Positions 34,388 to 43,012 of a DNA stretch of 46,187 nucleotides are shown piece after piece; the stretch's first letter is position 1; each line of letters opens with the position of its first letter. The notes beneath the pieces were generated by a model. It was not told the DNA's origin and searched no databases. It saw only the letters and a program-made list of their open reading frames with translations. Origin of the DNA: Aliikangiella coralliicola (GTDB taxonomy: Bacteria; Pseudomonadota; Gammaproteobacteria; Enterobacterales; Kangiellaceae); NCBI RefSeq assembly GCF_007004725.1, contig NZ_ML660175.1, forward strand, positions 1-46,187, read 5' to 3'. Made by a program: the position numbers and the translations under genes.

Positions 34388-35683
34388 ATGAGCGAACCAA
34401 AAGAAAACTCGAAGATTCTAATCGTTGATGATATCCAGACGAATATCTTTGTGGCTCAATGTATGTTGGATGGCTGTGGCGCGGAAATGTTAACGGCCAG
34501 CTCTGGCGAAGAAGCGTTATCCATTGTAAAAGAAACGGAGCTCGCCCTGGTTTTGCTCGACGTACATATGCCAGGAATGGATGGTTATGAAGTTGCTCAA
34601 ATCATGTTAGCTAATGAGCAAACAAAAAATATTCCAATCATTTTTGTGACCGCCTGTAATGTGGATAGCGAACATATTTTTAAAGGTTACGAAAGCGGCG
34701 CTGTTGATTATCTGTTAAAACCAATTGATCAAAGAATTCTCAGAAGCAAAGTCAATATTTTCTTACGGCTCGACAAGCAGCAAAGGCAATTAAAAACTAA
34801 GCATAAAGAGTTGCAAAAAGCCTACTACGATATTAACAAGGCCCAGTCAGAATTAGCCCGCTCTAAAAAACTGGCGTCAATCGGTCAACTAGCAGCCGGG
34901 GTTGCACATGAAATCAATAACCCGCTGGGTTTTGTCACAAGTAACACCAATTCACTGCAATCATATTTCAATGACTTTAAAATGTTGTTTCAATTATACC
35001 GAGCGCTAGAGCAAGCGATTGTTGAACAGAAACCTGAAGCAGCAGTACATTCAATTCTCAAGGACATAAGCAAAAGTAAACAACAGCTAGATTTTGATTT
35101 TCTTCTTGACGATATTAAGGATATTTTTAGTGAAACGAAATCAGGCCTCGAACGAGTCAAAAAAATTATTACCAATTTGAAAGTCTTTTCCGACGCGGAA
35201 GTCGAAGAAAATTCTTCGATAGGTATAGAGCAATGTATCGAATCGAGCCTTTGGTTAGTGAAGTCTCAGATACAAAAGGAATTTAAAATAGAAAAATCTT
35301 TTTGCAAAGATGTAGAACTCATCTGTAATGCTTCACATATCAAGTTAGCACTGATGAATATCATCCTGAATGCAGTACAGGCTATTCAAGAAAATGGTGT
35401 CATTCGTATATCTACAGAGATTCGTGATGACGATATTATCATCTGTGTTCAGGACAATGGTGTAGGCATGGAACAGGAAGTTTTACGCGATATCTTTAAC
35501 CCATTTTTTACAACTAAAGCCATCGGTGAAGGCTCGGGGCTTGGTTTATCAGTAAGCTTTGATATCATCAAACAGCATAACGGCGATATCAACGCGACGA
35601 GCAGGCCCGGAGAAGGCAGTGAGTTTGTAGTTACATTACCCTTAGCAAGAACCACAGATAAAGTAGCGGCAACCTCTTCTTAA
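34388..35683 (+). CDS. Receiver-first soluble histidine kinase
   Basis: A 431-residue cytosolic protein with reversed hybrid order. The receiver (about 8-125) has IVDDIQ, phospho-acceptor Asp58 (LLDVHMPGMDG) and the Lys in LLKPIDQ. A coiled coil (about 130-160) joins HisKA, with His174 in GVAHEINNPLG, and an HATPase_c domain (about 310-425; NAVQAIQENG, DNGVGM, GEGSGLGLS). With no membrane helix it probably relays or integrates signals from other kinases. Its dimerisation motif LASIGQLAAGVAHEINNPLG is nearly identical to two other kinases in the last 7 kb of the window. A TATAAT at 34346-34351 lies upstream, but with no clear -35 box. The start lacks a strong ribosome binding site. Confidence 0.9.
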   Translation: MSEPKENSKILIVDDIQTNIFVAQCMLDGCGAEMLTASSGEEALSIVKETELALVLLDVHMPGMDGYEVAQIMLANEQTKNIPIIFVTACNVDSEHIFKGYESGAVDYLLKPIDQRILRSKVNIFLRLDKQQRQLKTKHKELQKAYYDINKAQSELARSKKLASIGQLAAGVAHEINNPLGFVTSNTNSLQSYFNDFKMLFQLYRALEQAIVEQKPEAAVHSILKDISKSKQQLDFDFLLDDIKDIFSETKSGLERVKKIITNLKVFSDAEVEENSSIGIEQCIESSLWLVKSQIQKEFKIEKSFCKDVELICNASHIKLALMNIILNAVQAIQENGVIRISTEIRDDDIIICVQDNGVGMEQEVLRDIFNPFFTTKAIGEGSGLGLSVSFDIIKQHNGDINATSRPGEGSEFVVTLPLARTTDKVAATSS

Positions 35684-36065
35684 ATGCTAGTTTAATAAAA
35701 GACTAAACAAGGAATGATTTCGATTTTGTTATCTATTTAGCAAATCTATAACAAAAAGAGATGATTTGATTGATTAGTTCAACGGAAAAATGTGCCTTTT
35801 CACCAAAACCAAACAAATACATAGCAGCTTTTCCAACGATTTCATTTAACCCAGGCAAGAATTCCAGGTTTTAACAAACTCATTATTAATTATCTCAATT
35901 TATCAATTGTAAACCAATCAACTTAAACTAAACTTTCGTTATAGGAAATAGCAAGTCGCAATATCATTCAATCGATAACAATTCATTGATTTGATTAAGT
36001 CTGCAGAAGTTTGTTATTTTGTGACCTGCATGCTCCGAAGAAGGATTTTAACCGAGAGACCATCA
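35684..36065. other. Gene-free region with a 9-base hairpin
   Basis: This gap holds a perfect inverted repeat TTTTGTTAT / ATAACAAAA (35724-35756, 15-base loop) some 40 bases after the receiver-kinase stop, perhaps a 3' stability hairpin. Upstream in-frame extensions of the next gene (TTG at 35991, ATG at 36030) fall here but have no ribosome binding site. Nothing else is evident. Confidence 0.5.
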
Positions 36066-38438
36066 ATGAGTCTGCCACCATCAAATAATTACCAAAGCAC
36101 GGCCGCCAGCAAAGATATCAATCAAACCATAGTCAATGCATTAACAGCGAAAAATTTTAACGAAACGCTAACAATAATAGTCAACCAGTGCCGGCAACTA
36201 TCTGATGCAAACCAGGTAACATTAAGTTACGCCCCTGATGGTGATTTTAATAACACAATTCAAGCGCACTCTTTTTCTGAAAAATATAAAGAATATAATC
36301 CCTTAGATTTGCAACTCCTCAATGGAGAAATCTTTCGAGATCTTCAGCGCGCCAATAAATCCAGACGGAAAACCCAAAAGGAGCTAGTTGCTCATTCAAT
36401 TTGGAAGAATAAGGAAATATTTAAGGATCACAGTTGCCTGAAACATCCCCAGGTATGTGGTTATTTGATTACCCCAATCAGGGCAATAGATAACAGTATA
36501 ATCGGCGCTCTTCTGTTCAGTGACAAAATCACTGGAGACTTCACGCTAAGAGACACAAAACGAATCGAGCAACTGGCGGGAGTTATCGCTAGAGCATTTG
36601 ATTTGCAAATGCATCAAGAAAAAATTGACCAGCTACTTAAATCACTAACCAAACAACAGCGACTTTTGGAGGATCAAAAGCAAGAGTTGAAAAAGCGTGC
36701 AACTGATATTTCTTATCTTTCAAAACACGACGAACTAACCGGCCTCGACAATCGTTCCGCTTTAAAAGAAAAGTTGCAATGGTCGATTTCGATGGCTGAG
36801 CTTAACCACCAGATACTCGCGGTGGTGATGCTTGATCTGGATCATTTCAAACTGGTCAATGATAGCCTGGGCCACCAGGCTGGAGATAAAATACTCATTA
36901 CGATTGGTACTCGTTTGATCAATAGCGTTCGGCAGGCTGACATCGTTGCTCGACACGGCGGCGACGAGTTTGTTCTTGTTCTTAATGATCAGAGTTCAGC
37001 AGCCGCAACATTGAACTTGTTGCAACGAACGTTAGAGGATATTCAGCAACCAATACAATATGCCAACCAGGAAATCAACGTAACCTGCAGTATCGGGTTC
37101 AGCTTGTTTCCCAAAGATGGTCAAGATGCCGAAACACTTTTAAAACACGCTGACACCGCGTTACACCAGACCAAAAAAGACAGTCGCGGGCAATTTAGTT
37201 TTTTTAGACCTGAAATGCAGAAAGAGCTTCAAGAACGGGTTTCCCTGGAAACTGAATTACGCCACGCTGTACAACAAAATGAGTTTGAACTTCACTATCA
37301 ACCGCAAGTTGATATGAATTCGGGCAATATCATTGGACTTGAGGCACTTATTCGATGGCAACATCCTAGATTAGGCGTTATTCCACCCGCTCAATTTATT
37401 CCGCTGGCAGAAGAAATAGGCTTAATTTCACAAATCGGAGAGTGGGTTTTGAAAACCGCCTGTCAACAAAACAAAAGCTGGCAAAATGAAGGACACTCAA
37501 AAGTAACTGTGGCAGTTAACTTTTCTGCAAAGCAGTTGATGCAAACTAACATAGTTCAACTCGTTAACAATGTCTTATCCGAAAGTGGGCTGGAAGCCCG
37601 GTATTTAGTTATCGAAATAACTGAAAGTCTGTCAATGACCGATCCGGAAACAACCATAACAATCATGCAAGCATTAAAAACTCTAGGCGTGAAAATTTCG
37701 ATTGATGATTTTGGCACGGGTTACTCTAACTTAAGTTATCTGAAACGATTCCCGATTGATGAAATAAAAATCGATCGCGCATTCGTCAAGGATATCACGA
37801 CAGACCCACACGACCTGGCCATTACCAAAACGATTATCGCAATAGCCCATTGTCTCGACCTTAAAGTCATCGCAGAAGGAATCGAAACTCAATCTCAATT
37901 AGCGCTATTAATCCAGCAAAAATGCGACATGATGCAAGGCTATTATTTCAGTCGACCATTAACGGCAGAAAGTTGCAGCCAACTACTAGTCGAAAATCCG
38001 AGTATAAAGCTAGATGAAATTCGCCAGAATAAGTATCAGCGTTCACTGTTAATAGTTGACGACGAAAAGAGAATACTGTCGTCAATAAAAAGGCTGTTGC
38101 GCCCGTTAAAATTGAATATTTTTGAAGCAGAAAATGCAGAGGCAGCTCTTGAGCTAATGGCGTTACATAAAATTGACGTTATCCTTTGCGACATAATGAT
38201 GCCGGGCATGGACGGCATCGAATTTTTCAGCAGAATTCATCAAATGTACCCAGAAACAACTCGAATTATTCTTTCCGGACAAACTAATTTTAATGTTGCA
38301 ACTGATGCTATCAATCGCGGTGCGATATACAAATTTCTGACCAAGCCCTGGAAAAACGATAAGCTATGTAGCGAAATTGAAGCAGCTTTTCGACACCATG
38401 AGGCTAGTTTTGAACAACGAAATGAGTCTGTAGAGTAA
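36066..38438 (+). CDS. GAF-GGDEF-EAL-receiver cyclic-di-GMP protein
   Basis: A 790-residue soluble protein. A GAF-like sensor (about 20-190) and coiled coil precede a GGDEF domain with intact GGDEF (298-302) and an inhibitory-site RxxD (RQAD, 289-292). The EAL domain is intact as well: EALIRW at 426, EITES, IDDFGTGYS, EIKIDRAFV and VIAEGIET. It could both make and break cyclic-di-GMP. A receiver sits at the C-terminus (about 655-775; VDDEKR, Asp709 in CDIMMPGMDG, TKPW), an unusual place, so phosphorylation may set the balance. The receiver's KPW ending matches those in two other proteins of this region. The start is chosen for GAGAG with 7-base spacing. Confidence 0.9.
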   Translation: MSLPPSNNYQSTAASKDINQTIVNALTAKNFNETLTIIVNQCRQLSDANQVTLSYAPDGDFNNTIQAHSFSEKYKEYNPLDLQLLNGEIFRDLQRANKSRRKTQKELVAHSIWKNKEIFKDHSCLKHPQVCGYLITPIRAIDNSIIGALLFSDKITGDFTLRDTKRIEQLAGVIARAFDLQMHQEKIDQLLKSLTKQQRLLEDQKQELKKRATDISYLSKHDELTGLDNRSALKEKLQWSISMAELNHQILAVVMLDLDHFKLVNDSLGHQAGDKILITIGTRLINSVRQADIVARHGGDEFVLVLNDQSSAAATLNLLQRTLEDIQQPIQYANQEINVTCSIGFSLFPKDGQDAETLLKHADTALHQTKKDSRGQFSFFRPEMQKELQERVSLETELRHAVQQNEFELHYQPQVDMNSGNIIGLEALIRWQHPRLGVIPPAQFIPLAEEIGLISQIGEWVLKTACQQNKSWQNEGHSKVTVAVNFSAKQLMQTNIVQLVNNVLSESGLEARYLVIEITESLSMTDPETTITIMQALKTLGVKISIDDFGTGYSNLSYLKRFPIDEIKIDRAFVKDITTDPHDLAITKTIIAIAHCLDLKVIAEGIETQSQLALLIQQKCDMMQGYYFSRPLTAESCSQLLVENPSIKLDEIRQNKYQRSLLIVDDEKRILSSIKRLLRPLKLNIFEAENAEAALELMALHKIDVILCDIMMPGMDGIEFFSRIHQMYPETTRIILSGQTNFNVATDAINRGAIYKFLTKPWKNDKLCSEIEAAFRHHEASFEQRNESVE

Positions 38439-38890
38439 AAAACGATATTGTCCAGCCACTATAAGATTATCGAGTCCAATTAACTCAATTCTCAAAAGCA
38501 GATTGAATACAGTCAGCTATCAAACGCTCACATTTAAAAATGATGCAATACAACTTAAGATGACAGCTCAATAATCGCCTGAAGAGATTGTAACTGGTTT
38601 TTTTTAAAGTATCTGCGCCAGCGAGTTACTGAATTTATTGATTACTAATAATATTAAGAAATGCGAAAGATAAAAATTGCAAATGGGTCTACTATTTAAT
38701 AATTAAATCGTGATTTATGCTACCAGATCTTGCTTAAATGGCGTCAGGCAGTACGAATTGTTGACTTTCGAACCGTCACATCAATTATCGCAATTAAGTC
38801 ATGGCGATGTAGCAACGTTGAGTATTAGCTGAGACCAGATGTTCAATTGAGGTTCAACTCTTTCATTCGGTTTTTAATCAGGAAAGATTA
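38439..38890. other. Leader region of the GTPase-kinase-ATPase operon
   Basis: A 452-base AT-rich gap with no gene. A possible promoter, TTGACT (38761-38766) and AATTAT (38783-38788) with 16-base spacing, would start transcription near 38795, about 95 bases before the GTPase ATG. The -10 box is only a four-of-six match. The region differs from its flanks in having no inverted repeat strong enough to call a terminator for the cyclic-di-GMP gene. Confidence 0.4.
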
Positions 38891-39547
38891 ATGGCTAACT
38901 GGGACCCGGAAAAAAAACTGCTAACACTAAAAATTGTGTTTTATGGTCCCGCGTTAAGTGGAAAAACAACCAATATCATTGCACTTCACGATCAACTACA
39001 ACCCGAACTAAAGGGAGACATGCAAGTTCTTGAAACTCATAATGATAGAACCTTGTTTTTTGATCTACTACCTCTCGGTATAAAAACCAGCAACAATACA
39101 CTGATAAAACTTAAACTCTATACTGTACCAGGGCAAGTCATTCACAATAGCACCCGCAAAGCAGTGTTATCGAGATGCGACGGGGTAATTTTTGTAGCAG
39201 ACTCACAGAATACACAGTCGGAAAATAATGCCGAGTCATTTAACAATCTGATTAAAAATATCAAACTTGTCGGCCTGGACATCGAACAGCTTCCGCTAGT
39301 TGTGCAGTTTAATAAAAGGGATTTAGTGAACATCGTTTCAATTGATGAACTTCAAACAAGATGGAGTGAAACACCGTGGAAACTATTTTTTGCGAGCGCA
39401 CTGAATCAGGAAGGCGTTATTGAGACATTTACTGAATTGCTAAATATCTTGTACATCTCAATCGACAACAGCTATTCACTCAGCGAAAAACATGAACTTA
39501 CTCAAAGCGCTTTTGTTACTCAAATCATTCATGGCCAAGCACAATGA
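38891..39547 (+). CDS. MglA-like small Ras-family GTPase
   Basis: A 218-residue cytosolic GTPase. The P-loop is GPALSGKTT (Gly19 to Thr27). RTLFFDLLPLG matches the MglA switch-1 region, LYTVPGQVIHNSTRK is the MglA-type Walker B/switch 2 with PGQ instead of the DxGQ of Ras, and QFNKRDL supplies the NKxD base-recognition motif. Length is slightly above the 195 residues of Myxococcus MglA, with an extra C-terminal tail (about 190-218). In Myxococcus, GTP-bound MglA marks the leading cell pole and switches type IV pili. No MglB-type GAP is encoded here. AGGA precedes the ATG by 7 bases. The stop overlaps the next gene's start (ATGA), so translation is coupled. Confidence 0.88.
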   Translation: MANWDPEKKLLTLKIVFYGPALSGKTTNIIALHDQLQPELKGDMQVLETHNDRTLFFDLLPLGIKTSNNTLIKLKLYTVPGQVIHNSTRKAVLSRCDGVIFVADSQNTQSENNAESFNNLIKNIKLVGLDIEQLPLVVQFNKRDLVNIVSIDELQTRWSETPWKLFFASALNQEGVIETFTELLNILYISIDNSYSLSEKHELTQSAFVTQIIHGQAQ

Positions 39548-40776
39548 TAACCACCGATTTCGAACGAGATTACACGCTAAAAGAACTCATTCCGAGTAAC
39601 CGATATTCCAGGATAGCGAACGCATTAAGCCAGTTTGGTTTTGATTATTTCGAAATAATTGATCTCGACCAATCGATCCTGTTTTCTCAAGGTAAATCAA
39701 GCAATATCGAATCTTTGCCGTTGATATTGGAACTCGAAGCAATCGGTCATTTTCAATACGATCAAGAAAATAAGTCAATCGCTCAAGCCGCGTCCAATAT
39801 GTTAATCGAAATACTTCAGGCCAACTGGAGATACCACATGGCGTCAAGTCTTCATGTACAAGTTTCGCAAGAAGACTACCACGCCTTAAAACTCAAAAAT
39901 GAGCAGCTTGAAGACTCTGAGCAACGCTACAAAAATCTCGCTGACCAGCTCGAACAACGAGTCAAAAAACAAGTTAAAGTAATAGAAGCATCGCAAAGAA
40001 AACTGTACGAAGCAGAAAAGATGGCTTCCATTGGCCAACTTGCCGCTGGCATCGCCCATGAAATCAACAACCCTATTGGTTTTATTTCTAGTAACCTGAA
40101 TACTGCATCTGAATATATTGAGGAACTCGCATTATCGATTAATGATCTTTTACACAAAGAAGTTAAACCGGTAACAGAATCGCGCGAAAAGCTGCCGGAA
40201 GAAGAATTATTAGATGATTTCCAGGAATTGGTTGGTGAATCGATCAACGGTGCAAAACGTATAGCAAGAATTGTTTCAGATCTAAAAGCCTATTCCAATG
40301 TCGAACTCGCCCAGGAACAGTTAGTCAATCTGACCGAAAACATTGAACTGGCGAAACGTATCTTTTTAAGCTCTACCGACAAGTCGATTAATATCAATAT
40401 TCGCCAATATCCTATCGAACCTACTTATTGTAAACCATCTCACATTAATCAGTTATTACTCAACTTACTTAATAACGCGTCTGATGCAATGGGCTCTGAG
40501 GGCGAAATTTCTATTCTTTGCCAAATGAAAAACAATGATATTTTTGTCGAAGTGACTGATAACGGTTGTGGTATCAATGAAGAAGACGTTAAACACGTAT
40601 TCGAACCTTTTTTTACCACCAAAGATGTCGGCAGCGGTACAGGTCTCGGGTTAACGGTATGCCAGGATATTATTCGAGCCCATGATGGAAGTATCAGCCT
40701 TTCGAGCAAAATAGGCCTTGGCACCAGTGTAAAAATTTTGTTGCCCATAAAAAATACTCCAACAAGCAATGAGTAA
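39544..40776 (+). CDS. Soluble histidine kinase coupled to the MglA-like GTPase
   Basis: A 410-residue cytosolic kinase. The first 115 residues are an unrecognised sensor-like region with no membrane helix, followed by a coiled coil (about 118-160). HisKA has His172 in GIAHEINNPIG; the ATPase domain has LLNNASDAMG, DNGCGI and GSGTGLGLT boxes and an FEPFFTTKD lid motif. The start codon overlaps the GTPase stop by four bases, and the C-terminus overlaps the following receiver-ATPase start by eight. Such spacing implies that it acts with those two products; the receiver of the ATPase fusion is its most likely phosphate acceptor. The N-terminal part may read the GTPase state (inference). Confidence 0.9.
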   Translation: MITTDFERDYTLKELIPSNRYSRIANALSQFGFDYFEIIDLDQSILFSQGKSSNIESLPLILELEAIGHFQYDQENKSIAQAASNMLIEILQANWRYHMASSLHVQVSQEDYHALKLKNEQLEDSEQRYKNLADQLEQRVKKQVKVIEASQRKLYEAEKMASIGQLAAGIAHEINNPIGFISSNLNTASEYIEELALSINDLLHKEVKPVTESREKLPEEELLDDFQELVGESINGAKRIARIVSDLKAYSNVELAQEQLVNLTENIELAKRIFLSSTDKSININIRQYPIEPTYCKPSHINQLLLNLLNNASDAMGSEGEISILCQMKNNDIFVEVTDNGCGINEEDVKHVFEPFFTTKDVGSGTGLGLTVCQDIIRAHDGSISLSSKIGLGTSVKILLPIKNTPTSNE

Positions 40777-43012
40777 TTACAGCGAACTTTTCACCGGGAA
40801 AAAAACGGCTTCTGCTGTGAATGGCTCTATGCCATCTACTGAGATTTCCAAATACCAAATTCTTTTGCTGGATGATGAGCGACATGTACTCAAATCTCTT
40901 ACCCGCGTATTCAGAAAAGAGAACTACACAATAATCACCTCTGATAATCCCATGAAAGCTCTCGCGATATTACGGCAGAAAAAAATTCAGCTAGTCATAT
41001 CAGATTTTAAGATGCCTCTGATGAACGGCGCTGAATTTCTTAGAAAAGTAAAAAAAAGTCATCCAGATGTCATTCGCATTATGTTAACCGGACAAGCGGA
41101 TACTCAGGCGGTAATGACAGCCATTAATGAAGGCGCAGTATATAAATTTATTTTAAAACCCTGGAATGATGATGATCTGAGAATTTCAGTTTCTCTTGCA
41201 CTTGAACAATACGACCTAAGAAGTCGAAATCATTCCCTTGAAAAAGAGAACAAACGGTATCAAACTGATCTTTCAAAGCTGTCAAAAATGGCGACAATTA
41301 ATCGCAGCCAGCTTTTGATAACGCTCAATAAGAAAGGGATCATTAATGAAACACAGGTGCAACAGATCTTAAAGCGGCAAATGGCGTCTAAATCCCCTCC
41401 TATTAAGATAATTCTGCGGCAGGGTTGGATTACGGAAAAAGAAATAAGGAAAATTATAAAGAATCAATTTTATATTGAGCAGGTTTCGCTTGATGAATTT
41501 GATATCGACCCAGCAGTTACCAGCCTGATACCCGCTTCTTTTTGCAAACAGCAACTTTTGCTACCAATTCGTCAAGTGGGCAAAACAGTTACATTAGTCA
41601 TGGCTGATCCCCTTGATGAAGGCGTATTAGAAAATGTTCGATTCAGCAGTGGACTCGACTTTAACGTCGTCATGGCAAGCTGTGGCGATATTGAAAAGAA
41701 GATTTTAGACGTGTTTGGAGATACTGCACAGCTCGACAATGTTGAATCAATTACATCCTACTCAGATTCATTTGACTCTATTGAGATAGTTATCGACGAA
41801 GAAGAGGATATTGAACTCGCCACCCTTCTTGAAAGCACTAGCGAACCACCCGCGATAAGGCTGGCTAATGCGTTAATACTTGAAGCCATCAGGTTAAACG
41901 CCAGCGACATTCATATTCAACCAACCTCCAAATACGTTCTAGTGCGATTTCGAATTGACGGCGTTCTTCACGATAAAATTCAAGTACCACTGAATTTGCA
42001 CATGGCCCTTGTATCGCGAATAAAAATAATGGCAGAGCTGGATATCACCGAACGAAGACGACCACAAGATGGAAGAATTACCGTGAAGTCATCGTTGAAG
42101 ATAGTTGACTTGCGATTATCGACTTTACCAACAATTAATGGTGAAAAAATCGTAATGCGATTACTCGATCGAAATTCATCAATGCTTCCACTCAACGATT
42201 TAGGTTTTAGCAAAGAGCAGCTAGCCATGCTCGAACTTGTGAGCACTAAACCACAAGGCATTATTCTGACTACAGGCCCAACAGGCAGTGGCAAAACCAC
42301 GACGCTTTACTCTCTTCTTAAAAAGAATGCCACTGCAGAGAAGAACTATATTACTATCGAAGATCCGGTAGAGTACTATATGGACAGAGCCGGTCAGGTA
42401 ATGGTTCAAAATAGAATTGATTTTAGTTTTTCAACTGCCTTGCGAGCAGTTCTCCGGCAAGATCCTGATACCATTTTGCTTGGCGAAATCAGGGATTCAG
42501 AAACAGCCAACATCGCATTTCAAGCAGCATTAACCGGGCACGTTGTCTATTCAACCATACATACCAACTCCTCAATTGCAACACTTGCCAGGTTATTTGA
42601 CCTGGGGTTAAGGCCTTACATTATTGCATCGGCATTAGAAATGATCATTGCACAAAGATTAGTAAGAAAGTTATGCCAGCATTGCAAGCAGGAACGGGAA
42701 ATAGATAAAAAAATACTAACTTTACTTGGAGATAAATTTGCTCAGTTACTCGTTCGTGACTTTCAGTCACCGGGTTGTGAATTTTGCCAGGGAACTGGTT
42801 TAAAAGGGAGGCTTGGAATTTATGAAGTTTTCGTACTGGACGAGAAAATTCGCCAGGCAATTACCGAGAGACTGAGTTTTATCGAGTTAACCAACATTGC
42901 GAAATCAAATGGGCTGAAAATACTCATCGAGGATGCCGCCGACAAAGTTAATCAAGGATTAATTTCCGCGGATGAAGTATTAAGAGTTCTTGGCGCTCAA
43001 TCTGGTAATTAG
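40769..43012 (+). CDS. Receiver domain fused to GspE/PilB-type secretion ATPase
   Basis: A 747-residue fusion. An N-terminal receiver (about 28-145) has LLDDER, phospho-acceptor Asp79 (ISDFKMP) and the Lys in LKPWND. A coiled linker (about 150-185) leads to a GspE N1/MshEN-like domain (about 190-320), which in relatives such as MshE binds cyclic-di-GMP; its motifs here are only partly kept. The ATPase core is complete: Walker A GPTGSGKTT (503-511, Lys509), the Asp box, Walker B LLGEIRD with Glu573, a His box (TGHVVYSTIHTN) and four zinc-ligand cysteines (Cys636, Cys639, Cys670, Cys673). Everything needed for a hexameric pilus-assembly or type II secretion motor is present. The fused receiver is not part of normal PilB or GspE. 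Confidence 0.92.
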   Translation: MSNYSELFTGKKTASAVNGSMPSTEISKYQILLLDDERHVLKSLTRVFRKENYTIITSDNPMKALAILRQKKIQLVISDFKMPLMNGAEFLRKVKKSHPDVIRIMLTGQADTQAVMTAINEGAVYKFILKPWNDDDLRISVSLALEQYDLRSRNHSLEKENKRYQTDLSKLSKMATINRSQLLITLNKKGIINETQVQQILKRQMASKSPPIKIILRQGWITEKEIRKIIKNQFYIEQVSLDEFDIDPAVTSLIPASFCKQQLLLPIRQVGKTVTLVMADPLDEGVLENVRFSSGLDFNVVMASCGDIEKKILDVFGDTAQLDNVESITSYSDSFDSIEIVIDEEEDIELATLLESTSEPPAIRLANALILEAIRLNASDIHIQPTSKYVLVRFRIDGVLHDKIQVPLNLHMALVSRIKIMAELDITERRRPQDGRITVKSSLKIVDLRLSTLPTINGEKIVMRLLDRNSSMLPLNDLGFSKEQLAMLELVSTKPQGIILTTGPTGSGKTTTLYSLLKKNATAEKNYITIEDPVEYYMDRAGQVMVQNRIDFSFSTALRAVLRQDPDTILLGEIRDSETANIAFQAALTGHVVYSTIHTNSSIATLARLFDLGLRPYIIASALEMIIAQRLVRKLCQHCKQEREIDKKILTLLGDKFAQLLVRDFQSPGCEFCQGTGLKGRLGIYEVFVLDEKIRQAITERLSFIELTNIAKSNGLKILIEDAADKVNQGLISADEVLRVLGAQSGN

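Noticed and set aside
35991-36065. Longer N-terminus for the GAF-GGDEF-EAL-receiver protein from a TTG at 35991 or ATG at 36030
   Set aside because: Neither has a ribosome binding site, and the ATG at 36066 does.
38439-38890. Possible cyclic-di-GMP riboswitch before the GTPase operon
   Set aside because: Looked for because of the nearby GGDEF-EAL gene, but I see neither the GEMM core motif nor a convincing expression platform.
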